The notes under the pieces are model-generated. The model was not told the DNA's origin. It did no database searches and saw nothing but the letters and a program-made list of their open reading frames with translations. A stretch of 19,263 nt of DNA from TH-plancto1 sp031431195 (GTDB lineage: Bacteria > Planctomycetota > Planctomycetia > Planctomycetales > Planctomycetaceae): NCBI GenBank assembly GCA_031431195.1, contig JANPCU010000124.1, forward strand, positions 1-19,263. The letters run 5' to 3'. Of the stretch, positions 1 to 7,225 are shown in pieces (the stretch's first letter is position 1; each line of letters opens with the position of its first letter). Both the position numbers and the translations under genes were made by a program.

Positions 1-1
1 C

Positions 2-85
2 ACCGGGAAACTGGGCAATCCAGGCCGACCTTCAAAAGTGATCCGGGAATTGCTGGTAGGAAACATGCCCCACGAAGATCGATGA
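2..85 (+). CDS. possible 3' end of a plus-strand gene (partial)
   Basis: An open frame enters from the left edge and ends at a TGA at 83-85, giving 27 residues that finish SKVIRELLVGNMPHEDR. It is too short to assign to a family. A perfect symmetrical hairpin lies about 30 bases downstream, between this frame and the convergent oxidoreductase gene, which is where a shared terminator would be expected. Another plus frame ends at 39 and the minus strand is also open here, so the frame choice is a guess. Confidence 0.25.
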   Translation, partial: TGKLGNPGRPSKVIRELLVGNMPHEDR

Positions 86-113
86 CACCTCAATCGAGTG
101 TGCCGGAAATGAC

Positions 114-141
114 GTCGGGGAGTCGAAAACGACTCCCCGAC
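114..141. terminator. symmetrical hairpin between convergent genes
   Basis: A 12-bp perfect stem (GTCGGGGAGTCG, loop AAAA, then its complement) sits 19 bases past the stop of the minus-strand oxidoreductase and after the possible plus-strand gene end. There is no long T tract on either side, so it may act as a bidirectional or factor-assisted terminator or simply protect the 3' end. Confidence 0.5.
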
Positions 142-160
142 CTTGTAACTTCCGCTGAGA

Positions 161-1630
161 TCACACGGTGCATTCCGGCACGGCGTACCCGGCACGGTAG
201 GGGCGGGTCAGCAGGGCATTCGCGGCCTCGTTGTCATGGAACCGTTCGGTGGCGGGGTCCATTTCCAGCCACGGGCCGACGCTGATCGACGGCAAATCAA
301 GATTAACACCGTTCGCCTTCAGGTGCTCGCCCATGCGGTCCAACGAGTCCGCGATAAACACGCTCCGCTTCTCGGATGCGACAGCTTTCTCGAAGGTCAT
401 CTTGGCTCCCAATCGATGCGAGATCGTGCCGGTATGGCACAAGGCACTGGAAAGATGCCCTTCGAGAATGTCGGCGTTGAGGTTCTCCCGCTTCCGCGTC
501 CGGACACAGTCGAGGAAGTTGACGAAGTGGTTGCCGCCGCCCGACCACTTCTTGACTTCCTTGTGGTCGTTGTCAAAAGCCACGGCCCCGGAGTAACTCG
601 GGATCACCACATACCCTTGCTCGCACTGCACGATGACGCCGACCTGCGAACCACGGTAGGAATCCATCCCGCCCTTGTAGTCCATGCCCGACTTCGGCAG
701 GCCCCGCGTTTCGAAGATCAGCGGCGCGGCTGCGTAGCCGTGGTAGACGATCTGGGTATTGGCGGTATCACCCGCGTCTTCGTAGCCGAGTCGACCGCCG
801 ATGCTCATGACCTTGGGGGAGAGCTGTTGCTCACCGAGGAACCAGCGGGCGATGTCCATCTGGTGAATCCCCTGATTCCCCATGTCGCCGTTGCCGGTGT
901 TGTAGTCCCAGTGCCAGTCATAGGAGAGACGCGGCCGGAACAGCTCGCGCTTCTCCGCCGGTCCGCACCACAGGTCGTAATCGATGTAGGCCGGAATCTG
1001 CAGCGGCTTGTCAAGCTTGCCAATCGATGGACGCGGCTTGTAGCAGGTGCCGATCGCGTACTGGATCTTGCCGAGCTTCCCTTCACGCACGAAGGCCACA
1101 GCCTCTTTGAGGCTCGGGCTCGAACGCGACTGCGTACCGCACTGGCAGAGTCGGCTCAGCTTGGTCGACCACATGGCCGCCTGACGACCTTCCCAGACGT
1201 TGTGGCTGACGGGCTTCTCGACGTAGACATCCTTGCCCGCTTGCATGGCCAGGATCGCGATCAGCGAGTGCCAGTGGTTCGGGGTGGCCGTCGAGACGGC
1301 GTGGATCTTGGGATCGTTCAGCACCTCGCGGAAGTCCTTGACGAACTTCGGTCGGTAGCCGGTCTTTTTCTCGACCTCGCCGCAGCGTTTCTCCCCCTGC
1401 TGCTCGTCCGCATCGCACAAGTACTGGACCTCGACATCGGTGCGGCCCGCGAACTCGCTGATGTGCTCGCCACCACGACCGCCGACCCCGATGATCGCAA
1501 ACCCGATCTTCTCGTTCGGACTCTTGCTGGCGGGTTCATCCTCAGCCTGGAGATGAACGACTTGCGAGGCCGACAGCGCAGCTGCGCCGAGCGCAGCCCG
1601 ACCCAGAAATGAACGACGATTGATCGACAT
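161..1630 (-). CDS. Tat-exported Gfo/Idh/MocA family oxidoreductase
   Basis: Predicted NAD(P)-dependent sugar or inositol dehydrogenase-like protein of 489 residues. The N-terminus has a twin-arginine signal (NRRSFLGR at 4-11, then an Ala-rich hydrophobic stretch to about 28), so it is expected outside the cytoplasmic membrane, probably folded with its cofactor first. A Rossmann fold follows with GVGGRG at 48-53, the family TATPNHWH segment at 114-121 and the EKPVS motif at 138-142; a later DMGNQGIHQMDIARWFLG stretch matches the C-terminal substrate domain. The length is normal for the planctomycete exported subgroup. The ATG at 1630 is preceded by GGGAG at a 7-base gap, supporting this start. 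It stands alone on the minus strand with its own promoter candidate. The substrate cannot be read from sequence; many such paralogs exist per planctomycete genome. Confidence 0.95.
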   Translation of the reverse strand: MSINRRSFLGRAALGAAALSASQVVHLQAEDEPASKSPNEKIGFAIIGVGGRGGEHISEFAGRTDVEVQYLCDADEQQGEKRCGEVEKKTGYRPKFVKDFREVLNDPKIHAVSTATPNHWHSLIAILAMQAGKDVYVEKPVSHNVWEGRQAAMWSTKLSRLCQCGTQSRSSPSLKEAVAFVREGKLGKIQYAIGTCYKPRPSIGKLDKPLQIPAYIDYDLWCGPAEKRELFRPRLSYDWHWDYNTGNGDMGNQGIHQMDIARWFLGEQQLSPKVMSIGGRLGYEDAGDTANTQIVYHGYAAAPLIFETRGLPKSGMDYKGGMDSYRGSQVGVIVQCEQGYVVIPSYSGAVAFDNDHKEVKKWSGGGNHFVNFLDCVRTRKRENLNADILEGHLSSALCHTGTISHRLGAKMTFEKAVASEKRSVFIADSLDRMGEHLKANGVNLDLPSISVGPWLEMDPATERFHDNEAANALLTRPYRAGYAVPECTV

Positions 1631-1706
1631 AAAGAGACTCCCGAGGCTGAGTGAGGGCCAGCCCGTGCGAATGGGGAGCCGACCTGTGAGCAGTCATTGA
1701 TGGGTG

Positions 1707-1735
1707 AGTCTAGCTGCCCCAGAAAAAGATGTCAC
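1707..1735 (-). promoter_or_regulatory. sigma70-like promoter for the oxidoreductase
   Basis: On the minus strand GTGACA (5 of 6 matches to the -35 consensus) is separated by 17 bases from TAGACT (4 of 6 for the -10). It would give a 5' leader of about 70 bases before the ATG at 1630. Consensus resemblance only; no transcript evidence. Confidence 0.45.
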
Positions 1736-1790
1736 GGGAGTGGGAGGGGGGATTACCGTCCCGTGTGTGCGTCTTTATCGTCGGTGAACT

Positions 1791-2000
1791 GACCCCAACG
1801 GGGTCGCGTCGCGTAGCCCAGGGTTGTCCGCATGGCGGGACACCCTGGGTTGACGACTGTTTCGCCAATTCCAACCCCAACGGGGTTGCGTCAGGTGTGG
1901 ACGCAACCCCGTTGGGGTTGATGCTTTTCCGGTCCGATTCCCCCAGGGTCTTCCGCTGCGCGGCCAACCCTAGGCTACGAGGCGAGGCCCCGTTGGGGTC
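1791..2000. repeat. compound palindromic element with CCCCAACGGGG core
   Basis: It fills most of the 416-base gap between the oxidoreductase and TspO. Outer arms: GACCCCAACGGGG at 1791 and its near complement ending at 2000, followed inward by related GTAGCC(C/T)AGGGTTG segments. A second hairpin pairs CCCAGGGT with ACCCTGGG around 1819-1850. The centre is a perfect 21-bp inverted repeat, 1872-1892 with 1900-1920, 7-base loop; each arm can also fold on itself as CCCC-AAC-GGGG. A related element is at 15832-16021. No coding potential beyond chance is seen in the gap. Confidence 0.85.
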
Positions 2001-2046
2001 GAAGACCTCGCGGATTCACGATTCACCGACGATGGAGACGCACTCA

Positions 2047-2448
2047 CTACCGTCCCCAGTTGCTCCAGGTGATGGAAAGTTGCAGGATGGTGGCCAGGCT
2101 GACCCAGACGAAATACGGTCCCTGCGCAATTGCCACCCAGCGATAATGCTTCCAGACCGCAGCGACCATCCAAATAATCGTGCCCCACACGATGAGGATA
2201 TCGATGGCTGCCAGAGGGAGATTTCTCCACCCGAACTGGATCGGAGTGAAGATCAGATTGGCGACGAGGTTGATCGCAAACGGCACCGCCACGGTCCACG
2301 GCACCTTGCGGCGTATCGCAGCCACGAAAACAGTCCCGAAGCTGACCACAATTATGGGATAGAGGATCTGCCAGATCAGTCCAATGGTGCCGGGAGCGGG
2401 CGTCCAAGACGGCTTGCTGAGGGAGTTGTACCAGTCGAGCCAGGGCAT
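2047..2448 (-). CDS. TspO/MBR family membrane protein
   Basis: A 133-residue protein with about five hydrophobic helices, the size and layout of bacterial TspO (tryptophan-rich sensory protein, relative of the mitochondrial translocator/benzodiazepine receptor). The family signature near the N-terminus is present as KPSWTPAPG...WQILY (12-30), followed by the loop/helix NLIFTPIQFGWRNLPLAAIDI (64-84) and a C-terminal WVSLAT segment (115-120). Bacterial homologs bind porphyrins and affect tetrapyrrole and stress responses; the role here is unknown. The usual Asn in the last helix motif is replaced by Gln (ILQLSI). It lies downstream of the HD-GYP gene on the same strand but a terminator separates them, so it is probably its own unit. 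The start ATG has only a weak GAGA upstream. Confidence 0.9.
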   Translation of the reverse strand: MPWLDWYNSLSKPSWTPAPGTIGLIWQILYPIIVVSFGTVFVAAIRRKVPWTVAVPFAINLVANLIFTPIQFGWRNLPLAAIDILIVWGTIIWMVAAVWKHYRWVAIAQGPYFVWVSLATILQLSITWSNWGR

Positions 2449-2551
2449 GCGATTCTCGAAGCGACAGGAGGAAGGGCAGAGCCTGTTTCATTCATAGGCC
2501 ACTGCGGTCCCGCAGGCAACTCGTGGCAGGGATTCTTAGCTCATCAAAGCG

Positions 2552-2587
2552 AAAAACATCCGCAGTCTTCCGAGACTTCGGATGTTT
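2552..2587 (-). terminator. intrinsic terminator after the HD-GYP gene
   Basis: On the minus strand ACATCCGAAGTCT, loop CGGA and AGACTGCGGATGT form a 13-bp stem with one mismatch, followed directly by a run of T (the A tract at 2552-2556 on plus). It lies about 22 bases past the TGA at 2609. The inner CCGAAGTCTCGGAAGACT core is shared with the palindromic elements at 8361, 13100 and 15770. Confidence 0.75.
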
Positions 2588-2608
2588 GCGGTGAGGCTCC
2601 CATTGAGT

Positions 2609-4435
2609 TCAGTCGGGCAAGGCAACAGATTCCTTCGACGGGACTTCCTGCCTCTGGCGTTCGATGGCCTGGGCCCAGATCCGGTAGATATCGAGTCGAG
2701 CACTGAAGAATGCGTGGACGACTTCGGGATCCCACTGAGTGCCGGAACCGCTCGCCAGCACGCGCTCGACCTCTTCCCGGACCATCCCCAAGCGGTAGGG
2801 GCGATCACTCCCCATGGCATCAAATGAATCGGCCACTGCCAGGATTCTGGCCATGCGGGGGATCGCCAGGCCCGTCAGCTTGTGGGGATAACCGCGTCCG
2901 TCGAATCGCTCATGGTGGTGCAGAACGCCGGGCAGTAGATGACTCAGGTTCTTCAGTTCCCGCAGGATCGTATGGCCCACCTCCGGGTGTTGCATGACCA
3001 TCCGAAACTCCAGAGCGCTCAGTGCCTCGGGCTTTTGCAGGACTGTGTCACCGAGTCCGATCTTGCCGATATCGTGCAGCAATCCCGATTGATAGATCGC
3101 CTCGATCTCGGATGGGGGCAGTTGCAGCTCCTCCGCGATTCTCTGGGCAACCAGAGCCACTCGCTCGCTGTGACCCCGGGTGTAGGGGTCCTTCGCGTCG
3201 AGGGTCGAGACGAGCGAACGAATGAAGGCGAGAACCATCTCCTCCTGATCACGAAACAGCTCGACGAGTTGCCTGTGTGACGACAGAATTCCACCGATCG
3301 ATTTCAGCAGGTTCGCTTCCTCCGTCCCCAATTCTCGCCCAACCTTTGGGTTGGCCAGAACCAGCCAGCTGTGCAGCTGGTCGGCGACGAACAAGGGCAC
3401 CGCGACCAGCGATCGTACCGTCGGAAACCGCAGCCGGAGCGGGGACGTGTCGATATGATTGCGAACAAGAATCTGCGGAGCACGATCACCCAAAACATCC
3501 AGGATCAACGCTTCAATCTCAGCCCCATCCAGCTCCCACGCTCCATTCAATTGGGAGGCTCCTGAACGACCTGGACTCGGGCAGAGAGCCGACAGCTCCG
3601 TCTCACTGATCTCGCGCATCCGGTCTAGGACAGCCGCAGTCAGAGTCAGAGGGTCAATGTCCGGTCGCAGGTACTGAGCCAGATCCTGGAGCAGGATCAC
3701 TTCTTCAGAAACCTGTCCCAGTTGGCCGACGACGGACATCGTCGTCAGCTGAGCGTCCGCATTGATCTGTTCGTGCCGCATCAAATCGTGGGCCGACTGT
3801 AACAGTCGGATAGTCAACTCGGGGCGGATTCCCGAATGCTTCTCGGCCCAGGTTTGCAGCGTGATGTCGGACAGACCGGCCTGGCTGGCCGCCCGACAGA
3901 TCGATTCGGGAATCTGATCGTGCCGACGTAGCAGCAGTCCTCCGGCGAGTAGATCCGTCCCAGGGACTCGGATCCCGTAGACCCACACTCCTTGATTGCG
4001 ATTGAACTGAACAGCGACGGGACTGGTCAGAAGCACTCTCGTCAGATCGGAAGCCAGGTCTCCTCCCAGCAACATCGCCATCCCGCTAATAAATCGTCCC
4101 TCCACGGCGTCAATCGCCGACAGTGTGAGCCCGCACAACTCCTCGCATCGGCCCAGCAAAGCGGAATGCGGGACGACGTACTCATTCACCGACCTCGGCA
4201 AGCAGTCCGGCATCCTGTCGCTGAAGGACTCGTGGAGCATCTCAATGGAGTCGATGAAATCGAGCATGGGGTCACCCGCAGAGCGGCTATCAATGGATAA
4301 CGGCTCCAGATGCTGGAGTCGTACAGTCAAAGGCAGCCACTCCTTACCATACGACAAGAATCGGGATTCATTGCCCATCGTGAGGGCGGACTCCGTCAAT
4401 TGGGAGGAGCGAAGACTGGGTTGCGGTCCATTCAT
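2609..4435 (-). CDS. GAF and HD-GYP domain signalling protein
   Basis: A 608-residue soluble protein. Residues about 40-230 match no domain I recognise; about 240-390 resembles a GAF sensor domain (VRSLVAVPLFVADQLHSWLVLANP near 340-363); about 400-575 is a full HD-GYP domain with GHSERV at 421, LLHDIGK (HD at 454-455), HHHERFDGRGYP (506-517) and ADSFDAMGSDRPYR (535-548). HD-GYP proteins are metal-dependent phosphodiesterases that degrade cyclic di-GMP; all landmark residues are present, so activity is likely. The N-terminal parts presumably sense a ligand or partner. It begins 51 bases after folP on the same strand and probably shares its transcript, ending at the terminator at 2552-2587. A second start at 4378 (MGNESRF) has GGAG upstream and could be the true one. 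Confidence 0.93.
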   Translation of the reverse strand: MNGPQPSLRSSQLTESALTMGNESRFLSYGKEWLPLTVRLQHLEPLSIDSRSAGDPMLDFIDSIEMLHESFSDRMPDCLPRSVNEYVVPHSALLGRCEELCGLTLSAIDAVEGRFISGMAMLLGGDLASDLTRVLLTSPVAVQFNRNQGVWVYGIRVPGTDLLAGGLLLRRHDQIPESICRAASQAGLSDITLQTWAEKHSGIRPELTIRLLQSAHDLMRHEQINADAQLTTMSVVGQLGQVSEEVILLQDLAQYLRPDIDPLTLTAAVLDRMREISETELSALCPSPGRSGASQLNGAWELDGAEIEALILDVLGDRAPQILVRNHIDTSPLRLRFPTVRSLVAVPLFVADQLHSWLVLANPKVGRELGTEEANLLKSIGGILSSHRQLVELFRDQEEMVLAFIRSLVSTLDAKDPYTRGHSERVALVAQRIAEELQLPPSEIEAIYQSGLLHDIGKIGLGDTVLQKPEALSALEFRMVMQHPEVGHTILRELKNLSHLLPGVLHHHERFDGRGYPHKLTGLAIPRMARILAVADSFDAMGSDRPYRLGMVREEVERVLASGSGTQWDPEVVHAFFSARLDIYRIWAQAIERQRQEVPSKESVALPD

Positions 4436-4486
4436 GCGGGATCTGCGGAATGTCGAGGTGAGCGCCGTCGGTAGCGATTCGTTCGG

Positions 4487-5347
4487 TTATGCCTCGGGAG
4501 CGATCTCACCCGTGGTGACCGCGTGCCAGGCGACCAGTGCATCGCGTAACGGAGCCACCTCATGCACGCGAAGCAGGTCGACTCCCCGCGCTGCGAGTGC
4601 CAGAGAGACACCCAGCGTTCCGGAAGAGCGCTCGTCGACCTCCCGACCGAGCAGCTGCTTCAGGAATCGCTTTCGGGAATGCCCGACCAGCAGCGGTCGA
4701 CCGCCGACTCGCAGTGGGGTCAGATGCGAGAGGAGTTGCAGGTTGTGCTCGGCGGTCTTGCCGAAGCCGATGCCGGGGTCGAACATGATCCGCTCGGCAG
4801 CGATCCCGGCAGCGGTCAGTTCCTGGAGCCGGGACTCGAAGAAGGCGCAGACCTCGGCCACGACATCGACATAGGTCGGGGCCAGCTGCATCGTTTGCGG
4901 CGTCCCCTGCATGTGCATGACGATGACGCCGCAGTTGGTGACCGCACAGACGGACTGCATCTCGGGATCGGCGAGAAGGCCGGAGACATCGTTGACGACC
5001 GACGCCCCGGCTTGCAGAGCTTCGCGGGCGACGCGGGCCTTCATGGTGTCGATGGAGAGGGGGACTGAGACATCACGAGCGAGCGCCTCGATGACCGGGA
5101 TCACTCGCCGCAGCTCTTCGGCCTCGGAAACCGGTTCGGCACCCGGACGTGTCGACTCGCCACCGATATCAAGCATCGCGGCACCGTCCGCTACAAGTTG
5201 GACTCCCTGTGCGACTGCCGCCGCTGGGTCAAGATACTTCCCACCATCAGAGAAGCTATCGGGAGTGACGTTGACGATCCCCATGATGCGCGGCAGGTGT
5301 CGAGGTTGCCAAACGTGCGAGCCGAAATGCCAGGATGAGTCAGTCAT
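4487..5347 (-). CDS. folP: dihydropteroate synthase
   Basis: Condenses p-aminobenzoate with dihydropterin pyrophosphate to form dihydropteroate in folate synthesis; the sulfonamide target, cytoplasmic. All family motifs are visible in the 286 residues: MGIVNVTPDSFSDGG (22-36), DIGGESTRPGA (60-70), SIDT (98-101), NDVSG (119-123), MHMQGTP (144-150), DPGIGFGK (190-197), GHSRKRF (222-228) and RVHEV (260-264). Length is normal. It is the first gene of a minus-strand pair with the HD-GYP gene. The ATG at 5347 has no ribosome binding site; a TATAAC box lies only five bases upstream, which would give a leaderless message. No other folate gene is nearby. Confidence 0.97.
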   Translation of the reverse strand: MTDSSWHFGSHVWQPRHLPRIMGIVNVTPDSFSDGGKYLDPAAAVAQGVQLVADGAAMLDIGGESTRPGAEPVSEAEELRRVIPVIEALARDVSVPLSIDTMKARVAREALQAGASVVNDVSGLLADPEMQSVCAVTNCGVIVMHMQGTPQTMQLAPTYVDVVAEVCAFFESRLQELTAAGIAAERIMFDPGIGFGKTAEHNLQLLSHLTPLRVGGRPLLVGHSRKRFLKQLLGREVDERSSGTLGVSLALAARGVDLLRVHEVAPLRDALVAWHAVTTGEIAPEA

Positions 5348-5352
5348 GAGGC

Positions 5353-5358
5353 GTTATA
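5353..5358 (-). promoter_or_regulatory. candidate -10 box of folP
   Basis: TATAAC on the minus strand, 5 of 6 matches to the sigma70 -10 consensus, ends five bases before the folP ATG. The would-be -35 position falls on the GTCTCA end of the adjacent palindromic element (5376-5462), a poor match. If used, transcription would start at or next to the ATG. Confidence 0.3.
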
Positions 5359-5375
5359 CTTCTCGCGGGGAGTAC

Positions 5376-5462
5376 TGAGACATTTCGTCGGACGGACATC
5401 CTCGTCCGTCCGTCAGGAAAGCCTCGCAGAGCGACGGACGAGGACGTCCGTCGTACGTCTCA
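5376..5462. repeat. palindromic element, GGACGGACATCCTCGTCC family, copy 1
   Basis: Inverted repeat between folP and the PGPGW gene: TGAGAC at 5376, then CGGACGGACATCCTCGTCC on the left arm; on the right GACGGACGAGGACGTCC (5433 on) and GTCTCA ending at 5462. Within each arm the CGGAC and GTCCG parts can also self-pair. Copy 2 is at 5659-5723, and both copies are preceded by ACATTTCG. Confidence 0.8.
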
Positions 5463-5548
5463 AGCCGTCCCGCGTAAAGTGTACACAACTCGCAGGGAGA
5501 CCGGGCGGGAAGGCACCACATCATTCACAGCAGTGAGAAACGAGACCT

Positions 5549-5812
5549 TCCGGCGAGCCCCCCACGTCAGCCGGGGTGTCCCAACCCGAGAGCGTTGCCC
5601 GGGGATTCGACTCAACTCCGGTCGATGAAGCCTCGCCAGGAAGGCAGTCACATTTCGAAGGACGGATGTCCTGGTCCGTCTGTGCCAAAACATGGGCGAA
5701 CGACAGACGAGGATGTCCGTCCTGCGAATCAATCACCCCCGCATGAAGTCCACTCCGGCTCGCGGAGGTTCGCTGGTTGGAACACCCCGGCTGACGCCGG
5801 GGGCTCGCCGGA
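5549..5812. repeat. long inverted repeat, GGCGAGCC/GGCTCGCC family, interrupted
   Basis: Arms 5549-5586 and 5775-5812 match at 35 of 38 positions as an inverted repeat (the right arm starts GGTTGGAACACCCCGGCTG). The 188 bases between them contain a separate palindrome (5659-5723), so one element seems to have landed in another. With the element at 5376-5462 it accounts for most of the 487-base gap between folP and the PGPGW gene; I see no gene there. Confidence 0.8.
5659..5723. repeat. palindromic element, GGACGGACATCCTCGTCC family, copy 2
   Basis: AGGACGGATGTCCTGGTCC on the left pairs with the complement at 5701-5723, loop of about 17 bases. Same family as 5376-5462, including the preceding ACATTTCG, and lies inside the 5549-5812 inverted repeat. 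Confidence 0.75.
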
Positions 5813-5834
5813 GTTTCTAATTCGTCAAGATGTT

Positions 5835-6095
5835 TCACTCGGTGCTTTGGGAAGTATTTGCTCCGGGGTCGGTGGTCCCCATCTGCCGGACACGCTGGGC
5901 AGCGGCTTCCGCGGTCTGCCGAAGCTTCTTGAGCCAGACCCTGGCCCACACAAACTCCAGCGACAGAATCCCGAGTCCGATAGGGATCACCACGAACGCC
6001 GGTCCCGGCAGCACCAGCAAGGCGATGCCAAACGCCAGGACCGTCAGCCCGACCACCAGCACCACCAAGCGTCGAGCCTGACGCCAAGCGACCAT
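5835..6095 (-). CDS. small membrane protein, PGPGW-like
   Basis: An 86-residue protein with two adjoining hydrophobic segments (about 9-27 and 33-48) and LVLPGPAFVVIPIGLGILSLEF between and through the second, which resembles the Pfam PGPGW putative transmembrane family (LP-GPG-W followed by a G-rich helix and an aromatic/acidic end). The tail (52-86) is Lys/Arg/Gln-rich then Ser/Thr-rich and probably cytosolic. Function of the family is unknown. It is divergent from rph and separated from folP by repeats, so it is likely a single-gene unit. The PGPGW Trp is replaced by Phe-Val here (PGPAFV). No strong ribosome binding site precedes the ATG. Confidence 0.75.
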   Translation of the reverse strand: MVAWRQARRLVVLVVGLTVLAFGIALLVLPGPAFVVIPIGLGILSLEFVWARVWLKKLRQTAEAAAQRVRQMGTTDPGANTSQSTE

Positions 6096-6217
6096 GAAGG
6101 TATTCAGAATGAGCTGCCTGCGGAAACTCCGAGGAGCGAGAACTCTCTCGCTTTCAGTATCATAACGGCCATGAGTTGTGCGCGGATCAAAAAACCGGGA
6201 TGCTTTCGAGGAAGCTG

Positions 6218-6243
6218 TCAGCGATCAGCTTTCAGCAGTCAGC
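6218..6243. repeat. heptamer array, TCAGCNN x4
   Basis: TCAGC recurs at 6218, 6225, 6232 and 6239, an exact 7-base period, in the 210-base gap between the divergent PGPGW and rph genes. It resembles the short tandem heptanucleotide repeats known from other bacterial genomes. Confidence 0.7.
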
Positions 6244-6281
6244 CAGATAGAGCCCCCCGGTTGCCGCCGAGGGGCTTTCCC

Positions 6282-6302
6282 GACTCCCGACTCCCGACTC
6301 CC
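6282..6302. repeat. heptamer array, GACTCCC x3
   Basis: Three perfect GACTCCC units end three bases before the rph ATG at 6306, in the place where a ribosome binding site would be. A short AGCCCC/GGGGCT hairpin (6251-6276) lies just upstream. Confidence 0.85.
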
Positions 6303-6305
6303 GCC

Positions 6306-7058
6306 ATGACCTCACCACGACACGACCAACGCCTGCCTGATCAAATGCGACCGATTTCGGTGGAAAGGCCCTATTATGGGGCAGCTGCCGGGCGCGTGCT
6401 CATCCGAGCGGGGCGGACAACGGTGCTGTGTACGGCGAGTGTGGACGAGTCGGTGCCGCCGTGGAAGATGCGCGAGAAGGTGCCCTCGGGCTGGGTGACA
6501 GCTGAGTACAGTATGCTGCCGGGCAGTACCGCTCCGCGCAAGGCCCGCGACCGCAGTGGGAAAATCGATGGTCGCTCGACCGAGATTCAGCGACTGATCG
6601 GTCGCAGCTTGCGGGCCGTCATCGATCATGAGGCCCTCGGTCCGCGCACGATCTCGATCGATTGCGACGTGCTGGAAGCCGACGGCGGCACGCGCACGCT
6701 GAGTATCACCGGCGGGTTTATTGCCCTCGTCGATGCGGTGCAGTCACTGGTGCCGCTCGGCGTTGATCCGAGCAAAGTCTTTACGCAGAGCGTGGCCGCC
6801 ATCAGCGTCGGCATCGTGGATGGGCGACCGGTTCTGGACCTCGACTACGTCGAGGATGTCCGGGCGGGTGTCGATTTCAACGTCGTGATGACCGGCGATG
6901 GCCGCTTTGTGGAAGTACAGGGCACTGCGGAACATGGGACGTTCAGCCACGACGAACTGCTCGCGTTACTCGCTGTGGCCCGCGGCGGATTGCATGATTT
7001 GCAAGCTTTGCAGAAGAACATCCTCGGAGCGAAATGGCCTCTCGACAGAACGGGCTGA
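6306..7058 (+). CDS. rph: ribonuclease PH
   Basis: Phosphorolytic 3'-to-5' exoribonuclease that trims tRNA 3' ends using phosphate; forms a hexameric ring in the cytoplasm. The 250 residues align along the family from RHDQRLPDQMRPISVERPY at the N-terminus, with VLCTASV (40-46), GWVTAEYSMLPGST (62-75), GRSTEIQRLIGRSLR (89-103), DCDVLEADGGTRT (119-131), YVEDVRAGVDFNVVMT (181-196) and EVQGTAE (203-209). The frame is open far upstream (to 5595), but homology starts at the ATG at 6306; a later ATG at 6345 would cut conserved residues. No normal ribosome binding site: the GACTCCC array sits there. Transcribed away from the PGPGW gene; the next gene starts 167 bases downstream. Confidence 0.97.
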   Translation: MTSPRHDQRLPDQMRPISVERPYYGAAAGRVLIRAGRTTVLCTASVDESVPPWKMREKVPSGWVTAEYSMLPGSTAPRKARDRSGKIDGRSTEIQRLIGRSLRAVIDHEALGPRTISIDCDVLEADGGTRTLSITGGFIALVDAVQSLVPLGVDPSKVFTQSVAAISVGIVDGRPVLDLDYVEDVRAGVDFNVVMTGDGRFVEVQGTAEHGTFSHDELLALLAVARGGLHDLQALQKNILGAKWPLDRTG

Positions 7059-7225
7059 TTGATTTAGAAAACGAAAATCGGCTGACTCCTGTCGCCTGCG
7101 TCCCTCCTCGGGCGGTTCTCGCCCTTTGTAGTCGACAGTGCCGATCCCTGCCCGTCACCGGGTTTGTCCTTGGACGATCCACGGTCCCGTCTCTCCCGCG
7201 AACACCTCTCTCTGGAGGCTGCGTC

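Noticed and set aside
236..1612. 458-residue plus-strand open frame opposite the oxidoreductase
   Set aside because: It is the antisense shadow of a well-supported gene; the translation is rich in Val/Leu/Arg/Asp without domains, as expected opposite GC-rich codons.
1729..2706. 325-residue plus-strand open frame across the TspO gene
   Set aside because: It reads through the CCCCAACGGGG palindrome and antisense to TspO, with no recognisable motif.
5376..5723. CRISPR-like array from repeated GGACGGA units
   Set aside because: Repeats are in inverted pairs with irregular spacing, only two copies, and no cas gene is near.
5595..6305. N-terminal extension of RNase PH
   Set aside because: The frame is open but passes through two repeat elements and has no homology; the family N-terminus fits the ATG at 6306.
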